49,258 bases of DNA from Bacteroidota bacterium (GTDB taxonomy: Bacteria; Bacteroidota; Bacteroidia; Bacteroidales; Dysgonomonadaceae). Under the pieces are notes generated by a model. That model searched no databases and had not been told where the DNA came from. It saw only the letters and a list, made by a program, of their open reading frames with translations. The translations under genes and the position numbers were made by a program. The stretch is taken from NCBI GenBank assembly GCA_023399295.1, contig JAEWQF010000003.1, positions 1-49,258 of the forward strand, given 5' to 3'. Below are positions 27,821 to 34,173 of this stretch, in pieces; the first letter of the stretch is position 1, and each line of letters starts with the position of its first letter.

Positions 27821-28057
27821 CTACCAGATTCGATGCTGTTGCCGCTGCTCCACTTTGTTGTAGAGCATCGAGAAGAGCCACACCTCCCTGGCCTGAAGCC
27901 AGATAAACTTGTCGGTGTCGAATACGTTTCCCTGACGATCGAGACAGGTGAAGTAGCCCCCCATCTCAATGTCTTGTGAGTGGTTCAACCAGAAGGGAAC
28001 TACATTGTCGAGAAGCTCGCTCCTGTATTGTGCGGCCAGAATGTCAAAATCCATCAT
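27821..28057 (-). pseudogene. Truncated N-acylglucosamine 2-epimerase (AGE family), N-terminal fragment
   Basis: The 78-residue frame begins MMDFDILAAQYRSEL and contains IEMGGYFTCLDRQGNVFDTDKF and WLQAREVWLFSMLYNKVE, which is the start of the AGE/RenBP family (usual length about 390 residues). After about 70 residues the sequence stops at a TAG, and no further family sequence occurs in any frame to susC. So only about a fifth of the enzyme remains. It sits between the promoter at 28320-28351 and susC, and so in the presumed leader of the locus. The remaining residues lack most of the active site, so function is unlikely. A full epimerase gene was probably once the first gene of this or another sugar operon. 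Confidence 0.75.
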
Positions 28058-28212
28058 CTGCTTGTAGGTTTATGATCTTGTTTTCCAGGTATAAAACAGA
28101 TCTTTTGGGTTTAATCTCATTTATTCATCACATCCACTCCTGGGCGTCACATCCGACCCGCCCTTGTTGCTCATTGGTTGCTGTTTGTATCTGTTCTTCT
28201 GTTGTTCCCATA

Positions 28213-28231
28213 GATGCCGTTCAGCGGCATC
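28213..28231. repeat. Hairpin in presumed leader of the leftward locus
   Basis: GATGCCG TTCAG CGGCATC is a perfect 7-bp stem with a 5-base loop. If transcription starts near 28313 it lies about 80 bases into the leader. It lacks a T-run in either direction, so it is not an obvious terminator. Confidence 0.45.
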
Positions 28232-28319
28232 GTATGACATGCAAATCACATTTATATATAAACAAGGCTTGATATATTCAATTTATCGTGCAATATGGCG
28301 CGTAATATGTAATTTTTTG

Positions 28320-28351
28320 CAAATATAGCGCATGCATTTGTCTAGCGCAAA
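28320..28351 (-). promoter_or_regulatory. Promoter of the leftward sus/ADP-ribosylglycohydrolase locus
   Basis: On the minus strand TTTG (28351-28348) and TATATTTG (28327-28320) are separated by 20 bp, a full match to the Bacteroidetes consensus in both boxes and spacing. Transcription would start near 28313 and read leftward through the AGE fragment into susC. The -33 box lies inside the LacI-type operator. Confidence 0.65.
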
Positions 28352-28360
28352 CGTTATCGC
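28345..28360. promoter_or_regulatory. LacI/GalR-type operator
   Basis: GCGCAAACGTTATCGC is a palindrome in six of eight base pairs with the central AACGTT typical of LacI-family sites, and it resembles the E. coli PurR box pattern. It overlaps the -33 box of the leftward promoter and is 85 bp upstream of the start of a LacI-family gene, the expected place for repression by that protein. Confidence 0.6.
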
Positions 28361-28444
28361 AAGTATTATTGTTAAAGTTAGTTAATTGAATGGTTAATCT
28401 TTCGTGTATCGGTTATTTCAGCTACTTTTATTCAAAAATTGAAT

Positions 28445-29461
28445 ATGCAGCACAAATCGGGCATTGTGGACATCGCCAAAAAATCGGGATTCTCAATCAC
28501 AACAGTATCAAGGGTATTGAACGGGCAGGCGGATCAATATAGAATCAGCAAGAAGACGCAGGAAATCATCAAAAGCAACGCAGTCGAGTTGAACTATGTA
28601 GCCAATGAATTTGCACGCAATCTGCGCAAGGGGACTAGTAAAACGATTGCGCTTGTCATACCGTCATTAAAAAACCCCTATTTTGCCGAAATTGCGAGCA
28701 TTGTCAATACGGAGATAAGAAAGCACGGGTACATCACGATCATCAGCGACAGTGAGGACAATCTGATGAATGAAAAGGAAGAGATCACATACATCACCTC
28801 CCGAAATGTGGACGGTGTGATTATCGTACCGAGTGGCGATGAGTGGGAGCATCTATCCAGACTCAAGGAGGGAGGGTTGCCTGTAATATGTATTGACAGA
28901 TACTTTGAAGGAGTCGATCTCTCGTTCGTATCGTCGGACAATTACGGTGGTGCCTTAACCGCTACCCGCTACCTGATTGAACAGGGTCACACCTCAATCG
29001 CATGCATCCAGGGAGTCAAACATTCCACCCCGAACGTGCAACGGGTAAAGGGATTCATTGACGCCATGGTTGAGACGGCGGGAAGTTCATACACGATAAC
29101 GGGTGACGACTTCAGTGAACAGAACGGGTATATGGAAACCAAATTACTGCTTCAGCAGAAGAACAGGCCATCCGCCATCTTTGCATTGAGCAATACCATC
29201 GCAATGGGATGCATCAAAGCGCTTAGAGAGGATCTGATGCGCATACCGGAGGATGTATCCCTGATCACGTTCGACGAGAATCCTTATCTAAACTACATTG
29301 AACCACCACTTTCCTGCATCTCGCAACCGGTTGAGGACATTTGCAAAATTGCGGTGAAGATTCTTTTCTCAGCCATAATGGATCGGGAAATGACCTCCAA
29401 ACACATCTTGTTGAAGACCCAATTGAAGATTAAGGCATCGGTAAGAAAAATGAGCCAATAA
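28445..29461 (+). CDS. LacI family transcriptional regulator
   Basis: A 338-residue regulator starting at the ATG at 28445 (MQHKSGIVDIAKKSGF). The longer frame's TTG at 28439 is less likely. The N-terminal helix-turn-helix reads DIAKKSGFSITTVSRVLNG, and the hinge region (residues about 45-60) precedes a periplasmic-binding-protein-like ligand domain (about 60-330) with the usual FDENPYLNYIEPPLSCISQP segment near the end. It is divergent from the leftward locus and the only regulator near it, so it presumably represses susC onward until a sugar or nucleoside effector binds. The effector is unknown. The known rus locus is governed by a different kind of regulator, so this is a variation. Confidence 0.92.
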   Translation: MQHKSGIVDIAKKSGFSITTVSRVLNGQADQYRISKKTQEIIKSNAVELNYVANEFARNLRKGTSKTIALVIPSLKNPYFAEIASIVNTEIRKHGYITIISDSEDNLMNEKEEITYITSRNVDGVIIVPSGDEWEHLSRLKEGGLPVICIDRYFEGVDLSFVSSDNYGGALTATRYLIEQGHTSIACIQGVKHSTPNVQRVKGFIDAMVETAGSSYTITGDDFSEQNGYMETKLLLQQKNRPSAIFALSNTIAMGCIKALREDLMRIPEDVSLITFDENPYLNYIEPPLSCISQPVEDICKIAVKILFSAIMDREMTSKHILLKTQLKIKASVRKMSQ

Positions 29462-29517
29462 CCCTGTCGGGATATAGCCGACGCACTGCCTTGCGGCTGC
29501 AAGCCCGGTGCATGAAG

Positions 29518-29537
29518 GAGCCATGGAGCAGTGGCTC
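29518..29537. terminator. Possible terminator between lacI and tRNA-Ser
   Basis: GAGCCA and TGGCTC pair around an 8-base loop, between the convergent ends of the LacI-family gene and tRNA-Ser. No T-run of note follows, so it is only a weak candidate. Confidence 0.3.
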
Positions 29538-29549
29538 ATTTGTCCTGTG

Positions 29550-29636
29550 CGGAAAGAAAGGGATTCGAACCCTTGGTACCCGTAAGAGTACAACGGTTTT
29601 CGAGACCGCCCCGATCGACCACTCCGGCATCTTTCC
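29550..29636 (-). tRNA. tRNA-Ser (anticodon CGA)
   Basis: On the minus strand the molecule is 87 nt. The acceptor strands GGAAAGA and TCTTTCC pair fully, with G as discriminator. The anticodon loop is CTCGAAA with anticodon CGA (29602-29600), closed by a five-pair stem with one G-U. A long variable arm (GTAC...GTAC) and the T-loop GTTCGAATC follow. A long variable arm and this loop identify serine. CCA is not encoded. A -7 box TAATTTTG lies at 29655-29648. Confidence 0.95.
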
Positions 29637-29647
29637 AGTTCAGGCTA

Positions 29648-29655
29648 CAAAATTA
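29648..29655 (-). promoter_or_regulatory. -7 element of tRNA-Ser
   Basis: Minus-strand TAATTTTG, a full match to TAnnTTTG, ends 11 bp upstream of the mature tRNA. No good -33 TTTG was found at 19-21 bp, though TTTG occurs closer. Confidence 0.4.
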
Positions 29656-29715
29656 CACTAATTCTCCAAAATGTGAAGCATACTACCGGTTAAAGTTCAC
29701 TCTTCTGTTATGACT

Positions 29716-29851
29716 GCCCTATTTACAGGGAGATTGCCAGAGAGCATGACCTGCAGGGCCTCCCTATTTTTGGGTAGCTGCCATACCAGCATCCTATCTG
29801 CCGCACTTGTCGCTGCCTGCAGGGCCTCCCTATTTTTGGGTAGCTGCCATA
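29716..29851. repeat. 36-bp direct repeat with 30-bp spacer, plus a degenerate third copy
   Basis: Two identical 36-bp units lie at 29750-29785 and 29816-29851, separated by 30 bp of unrelated sequence. Each contains the palindrome CCTGCAGG and a GCCTCCCTATTTTTGGG core in which CCC and GGG flank an A/T run. A shorter, diverged relative (CCCTATTTACAGGG) is at 29717-29730. The repeats lie between tRNA-Ser and the metallopeptidase stop codon (29855), so in the 3' untranslated region of that gene. A repeat and spacer of 36 and 30 bp is a typical CRISPR geometry, but two copies without nearby cas genes do not make an array. Confidence 0.7.
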
Positions 29852-29854
29852 TTG

Positions 29855-31912
29855 TTACTGTAGCTCCTTCAGTGCCTCCGCAGTGGCAGCCAGCAACGGA
29901 TCGATGGAGATGGGTGCCCCCACGGCATGTTGCATCCAGAGCTGGGGGATGATGCAACCCTGCCTGTACATCCGATCGATCTCCTCCGCCAGGTTTTTGC
30001 CCTTCACCTGCTGCTCAATCTGGAAGTCGATCAGGTGACCCATCGGGTAGTTGGGCAGGTAAAGCGGATAGTCGATCATATGGGAGTAGATGCCGAGCAG
30101 CGTCTCATCCTCACCGCCCAGCACACCGGCATAATAACTGTTCCACACCTCTTTGGCGATGGCGATCACAGCCTCTTTGAGTTGCGACGCCGTGGCATCG
30201 GGATGATCGTAGAGCCATTCCCACACCCGGATGTCGACAAGCGAGACACCCATGATCTCATAGGCTGACCAGAAGCTGCTGAGGGCGAGCCAATGCGCCT
30301 CGTCGGGGTTGCTGTTCTTCAGGCCCAGCAGCTCCAGATCACGTTTCTGGAAGAGAAATGCCACCGCCTCGGTGAAGGAGGTGTTGGGCACACCATGCAG
30401 CATGTAGTAATCCAGATCGTTCATGGTGATGGTCTGTTCCACGTTGTGTCCAAACTCATGCACGGCGATGTTGTAGCCCTTGTAATCCATCCCCCCCTCA
30501 CCGATACGGGTACGGAGGCGGGAGAGGTCGTTCCGCATGGCGGCACCCCAGGCGTGGCCGGCACCGCGTGAGGCATCTACAGTGATCAGCGAGGTGATCT
30601 CCTTCGCTTTCACAGGGTTCCATCCCAGCTTCACAAGGATGTGGGGCAGATCCTTCTCCAGCGCAGCCGCATTGGGATATTTCTTCGCGGTGAGCGCTGA
30701 CAGCTGCTCCTCGGGAATACCCTCCCCACCCTTGAAACCGTTGTACCAGATATCGAACGGCTCCAGCTCCCGTCCCAGGCGTGAGGCGACAAAGGCAGCC
30801 ACCTCCTTCACCTGCGGTGAGGAGAGCAACCCAATAAAGAGTGCCTCCACATCTCTTTGTGGCAGCTCCATGGTGGCATCAAAGGCACGGGTCAACTGGG
30901 TGGGGTAATGGGGTGAGTATGCGTCGAGCTGACGCATGGCGTGAAAATTCTTCAGGAACACCTCATACCTTCTGGTCTCTTCCGGGGTGCCCGTTATTGC
31001 GTCACCGTGATTGAAAATCTCATTTGTCTCCGGATTCCAGGTGTGGGATCCATTGTTGATCACCTCCCGCGGGATGGATTGGTCAATGATGCGCTGCATC
31101 ACCTTGTAGATCATGCGCTGCTTCTCCAGTCCACGTTCCGGGTCTGCGTAGTTCGATTTCAGCTCGTCGCGCAGTCCCCAGTGGCTGATCAGCTTCATCC
31201 CATCGGGGAAGAGCTGCTCACCGGCATCGTTGCGCAGGTTCTCCATCAGGATGTTGTAATCGGAGATATAGGCATCGGCTTCCGTCAATGTTTTTGAGAT
31301 ATCCTGCTGGATGGCGGCCGGCACACGTGAGATAAAGCGATCCCCCATACGGGCATAGGCCCATTCCCTGCGGCTCCACCCGGCACCCTGTTCCGTCTTC
31401 TCCTCCAGCGAGTAGAAGGGGAAGTTGAGTGCTGTGAGAAAAGCAATCTTGTTGCCGTAGAGGTCGTCGGTGAGATGTGCCGATACATCGTAGCTGCCGA
31501 ACATCATATCCACGGGCGTGATCTCGGGCCCCTCCAGCTGCAGCGGCATCTTGAGCTCCACGTCCATCTTGTGGAAGTATCCACCCATCACCTCGAAGTT
31601 ACGCTCCAGTGTGCTGAATAGCGTGGAGAGCGCTGCCGTGTCGGCCTCGAAGGAACTATGGCAAAAGTGTGCAAACGCAACGGCATTTCCATCCTGCTCG
31701 CGCCAGAGGGCAGCCACCTGCTCAACCCCGCGCTCAATGCGGAATGCAGATGCCTCGCCAAGCGAGTCTTTGAGTTGTGCGATCACCTCCTCCGTCTGTG
31801 CAGCAGTGATAAACGTTGCCTGTTTCCTATCCTGACTCATCTTCTGATTGTTTGTGCATGCCACCAGGAGGGTTCCCATCATGGCAAAGGCTATGAATGC
31901 GTGGTGCTTCAT
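29855..31912 (-). CDS. Exported HExxH zinc metallopeptidase-like lipoprotein
   Basis: A 685-residue lipoprotein (LLVACTNN, cysteine at residue 19). The zincin motif HEFGH is at 485-489 (His485, Glu486, His489). A glutamate at 515 in SFTEAVAFLF, 26 residues later, fits the third ligand of gluzincin peptidases. The scaffold is mostly helical, like M3 and related peptidases. I cannot give the exact family. The enzyme probably cleaves peptides in the periplasm or at the surface. It has its own leftward promoter (31929-31961) and is divergent from the Gfo/Idh/MocA gene. A 36-bp repeat pair follows its stop codon. Confidence 0.75.
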   Translation of the reverse strand: MKHHAFIAFAMMGTLLVACTNNQKMSQDRKQATFITAAQTEEVIAQLKDSLGEASAFRIERGVEQVAALWREQDGNAVAFAHFCHSSFEADTAALSTLFSTLERNFEVMGGYFHKMDVELKMPLQLEGPEITPVDMMFGSYDVSAHLTDDLYGNKIAFLTALNFPFYSLEEKTEQGAGWSRREWAYARMGDRFISRVPAAIQQDISKTLTEADAYISDYNILMENLRNDAGEQLFPDGMKLISHWGLRDELKSNYADPERGLEKQRMIYKVMQRIIDQSIPREVINNGSHTWNPETNEIFNHGDAITGTPEETRRYEVFLKNFHAMRQLDAYSPHYPTQLTRAFDATMELPQRDVEALFIGLLSSPQVKEVAAFVASRLGRELEPFDIWYNGFKGGEGIPEEQLSALTAKKYPNAAALEKDLPHILVKLGWNPVKAKEITSLITVDASRGAGHAWGAAMRNDLSRLRTRIGEGGMDYKGYNIAVHEFGHNVEQTITMNDLDYYMLHGVPNTSFTEAVAFLFQKRDLELLGLKNSNPDEAHWLALSSFWSAYEIMGVSLVDIRVWEWLYDHPDATASQLKEAVIAIAKEVWNSYYAGVLGGEDETLLGIYSHMIDYPLYLPNYPMGHLIDFQIEQQVKGKNLAEEIDRMYRQGCIIPQLWMQHAVGAPISIDPLLAATAEALKELQ

Positions 31913-31928
31913 TGGATTCTATTTTTTT

Positions 31929-31961
31929 CAAATTTAGCATATTTTTTCGAATCTGCAGAAA
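31929..31961 (-). promoter_or_regulatory. Promoter of the metallopeptidase gene
   Basis: Minus-strand TAAATTTG (31936-31929) fully matches the -7 box, and TTTC (31961-31958) is a three-of-four -33 at a 21-bp spacing. The transcript would start near 31922, about ten bases before the coding start. Confidence 0.5.
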
Positions 31962-32043
31962 GTGTCAGGGCAAACATTTTGTATGGCAGATGCGTTTCAC
32001 CTTCTGTAAAACAATAAAAGCCCTCTCAAATTGTGATCATCCT

Positions 32044-33327
32044 ATGAACCGAAGAACATTTATCAAAAGCTCATCCCTGGCAACGGCAGGCCTGGCAGCC
32101 GGGTTCACCACGCCACTCTTTGCCGATGACAAGCGCAAGAAACTGAAGATCGGCCTGATAGGCAGCGGTTGGTATGGCATGGTGATAGCCAAGGCGGCAC
32201 TGGAGGCCGGCGGCGTGGAGGTGATCGCTGTCGCCGATGTGGACAGCACACATCTGTCAAACAGCCTGGATGAGCTGGCATCGCTACAGGGAAGTCGTCC
32301 ACGGGGGTTCAAGGATTACCGTGAGCTGCTGGAGTTGCGAGACCTCGAAGCGGTGCTGATCGGTACGGTGACACACTGGCATGCACTGCAGTTCATTGCC
32401 ACCTGCCGGAAGGGGTTGCCGGTCTACTGCGAGAAGCCGCTGGCCTACGACATAGAAGAGGGGAAGGCGATGGTGAAGGCTGCTCGTGAGACGGGCAATA
32501 TCGTGCAGATAGGCTTTCAGCGTCGACAGAACAAGGCATTCGGCAGGGCCAAGGAGCTGATCAATGAGGGCCAGATCGGCAAGGTGCACCAGATAGAAGC
32601 ACAGATACACTACAACCCTACCATTGCCGACACCATGCTACAGGAGCCGCCCGCCTCGCTCGACTGGGATGCCTGGTGCGGCCCGGCACCGCTGCTGCCC
32701 TACCGTCCCGCCATCGGCCATATGTCGTGGCGCTTCGAGAGAGCCTATGGCAACGGCCATCTGGTGGACTGGGGCATCCACAACATCGACATCATCCGTA
32801 CCATCATGGGCTACGACATGCCCACGACCATTGAAGCCCAGGGAGGCATCCATGCACTGCAGGGGCTGACCAACACCCCCGACACGCTGAGGGCGACAAT
32901 GCAGTTCGGCGAGGTACCGCTCATCTGGCAGCACCGCCTCTGGGGCACGGGTGAGATTGACCCTCAGTACAACAACGGCATCTTCTTCCATGGCGACAAA
33001 GGCTCCCTCTTTGCCTCCGACAATCGGCTGGTGCTGAAGGCGGCAGGTCGTAACAGCCGGCAGGAGGTGATGGAGATCGCCTCCCCCCGCATGCAGGAGG
33101 AGCATGTGGCGGAGTTCATCCGGGCCGTGAGAACAGGCAACAGAGAGCTGATCAGCTGCACCATCGACGATGCCTTCCGCTCCACCGCCACGGTGCAGCT
33201 GGCGATGATCGCCTACGAAACCGGCAGCAGGGTGCAGTGGGATGCGGAGCGGCAGACCATCACCGGCAACGAGGCCGCAGCAGCAATGCTGGCCAGACCT
33301 TACCGCGCAGGGTATCAGCGGCCGTAG
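32044..33327 (+). CDS. Tat-exported Gfo/Idh/MocA family oxidoreductase
   Basis: A 427-residue NAD(P)-dependent oxidoreductase. The start is the ATG at 32044, giving a twin-arginine signal (MNRRTFIKSSSLATAGLAAG), not the longer frame that begins at 31897. The Rossmann nucleotide loop is GLIGSGWYGM. The motif CEKPLAYD carries the catalytic lysine. The C-terminal domain contains GHLVDWGIHNIDII, with the conserved acid and histidines of the substrate pocket. Exported members of this family act on sugars or glycosides in Bacteroidetes. The substrate is not determined. Confidence 0.9.
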   Translation: MNRRTFIKSSSLATAGLAAGFTTPLFADDKRKKLKIGLIGSGWYGMVIAKAALEAGGVEVIAVADVDSTHLSNSLDELASLQGSRPRGFKDYRELLELRDLEAVLIGTVTHWHALQFIATCRKGLPVYCEKPLAYDIEEGKAMVKAARETGNIVQIGFQRRQNKAFGRAKELINEGQIGKVHQIEAQIHYNPTIADTMLQEPPASLDWDAWCGPAPLLPYRPAIGHMSWRFERAYGNGHLVDWGIHNIDIIRTIMGYDMPTTIEAQGGIHALQGLTNTPDTLRATMQFGEVPLIWQHRLWGTGEIDPQYNNGIFFHGDKGSLFASDNRLVLKAAGRNSRQEVMEIASPRMQEEHVAEFIRAVRTGNRELISCTIDDAFRSTATVQLAMIAYETGSRVQWDAERQTITGNEAAAAMLARPYRAGYQRP

Positions 33328-33652
33328 AGATCCCCGACAGGAAAGTGAAGACTACTTTCTTCGCTTTCTTTCTCTTTCAGAATTGTACTACGCTTTTTGC
33401 ATACAGCCTTCATCTTGTAGATCACCAAAAGCCTGTAAGAGCAATTCGTATTGACAGGCACTCTGCATCCTACAGTTTAGCAATATATTGCATTGAAGAG
33501 CGCCTCTATAAAACATTTCATTTGAAAAGAACAGCTTATTCTTCCGGCATTTCTCTATCTCATAACGAGTTCACTAGTTTAATTGTGTTTTCTTACTTAA
33601 AAATTTTTATTTAAAAAACCAACTTATAAAATTAAAAAATTCCATACATTTA
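33328..33652. other. AT-rich intergenic region with a relic of the neighbouring gene
   Basis: This 325-bp region has no supported gene. The first part contains a relic fragment at 33381-33453; the rest is low-GC with no clear promoter or terminator. Confidence 0.6.
33381..33453 (-). pseudogene. Relic fragment of the lipoprotein gene at 34174
   Basis: Read leftward, the sequence encodes QYELLLQAFGDLQDEGCMQKA and then a TAG, closely matching residues 266-286 of the larger neighbour (QFELLLQAFSDLQDEG and so on). The nucleotide match to 34681-34750 is high, with several silent or conservative differences. After the stop it diverges. It is a leftover of a second copy lost by deletion or recombination, in the same orientation. 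Confidence 0.75.
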
Positions 33653-34162
33653 TTAATCGATAAATACAGGAATTATTTGACTAATATATCCCGAATAAAC
33701 TTCATCTCCACCTTCAAAAGATAAGTAATCATATTGTATATTACTCTTTATTTCTTCCTTATAGTCTGATAATTTCTTTATATCAATTTTGAAATTTCTG
33801 TCTATATTCTTAAAAGTAAAAGAAACGCAGACAATCTTTCTGGAAACGGCATCTATCTGGAGAATTGCATGAGCAGATTGTCTGCCATATTTTTGTATTT
33901 GTTTTCTTTCATCCGAATTAAAAATGGATTTCTCTAAGTTCGTTAACTTGTCACGTTCATTGAATTCAATTCCATATAAACTCAATAAATTTCCAGATTT
34001 ATCTTTTGTAGAGCCTTTAAATTTATCAATATCTACGTCTTCAAAAGAAATCCTATCATGAGACTCTTTGCTTATCTTGAATCCGTTGCATGGGCTTTGA
34101 GCCCAGCTAAAAAATATTAAAGCCTCTATTAACAGAACAAAAATTAAATTATATAGTTTCAT
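33653..34162 (-). CDS. Small secreted protein of unknown function
   Basis: A 169-residue protein with a signal peptide (hydrophobic residues 5-20, ending SWAQS). The mature part is charged and beta-rich (for example RKIVCVSFTFKNI). I do not recognise a family; it may be akin to DUF5043 but this is a guess. It lies 11 bp downstream of the lipoprotein gene at 34174 and is AT-rich like it, so the two are a co-transcribed pair. A partner, inhibitor or immunity role is possible by position only. Confidence 0.6.
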   Translation of the reverse strand: MKLYNLIFVLLIEALIFFSWAQSPCNGFKISKESHDRISFEDVDIDKFKGSTKDKSGNLLSLYGIEFNERDKLTNLEKSIFNSDERKQIQKYGRQSAHAILQIDAVSRKIVCVSFTFKNIDRNFKIDIKKLSDYKEEIKSNIQYDYLSFEGGDEVYSGYISQIIPVFID

Positions 34163-34173
34163 TTTGCGAAATA

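Larger units (their letters stand above)
28058..28444. other. Divergent regulatory region between the AGE fragment and the LacI regulator
   Basis: This 387-bp region contains no supported gene. It holds a 7-bp stem hairpin at 28213-28231, a leftward consensus promoter at 28320-28351, a LacI-type operator at 28345-28360 and a further imperfect palindrome at 28320-28340. It should control both the leftward locus and the regulator gene. Confidence 0.7.

Noticed and set aside
27788..27979. Plus-strand frame over the epimerase fragment
   Set aside because: It is antisense to a clearly recognisable AGE sequence.
29750..29851. CRISPR array
   Set aside because: Only two identical copies and one spacer, no cas genes in the window, and a diverged third copy at a different spacing. 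It is listed as a direct repeat instead.
29697..29957. Open frame of 86 codons on the minus strand across the repeats
   Set aside because: It is out of frame with the peptidase and its repeated peptide arises from the nucleotide repeat; there is no start signal or family sign.
31897..32043. N-terminal extension of the Gfo/Idh/MocA gene
   Set aside because: The extension gives no signal, while the ATG at 32044 gives a clean twin-arginine signal.
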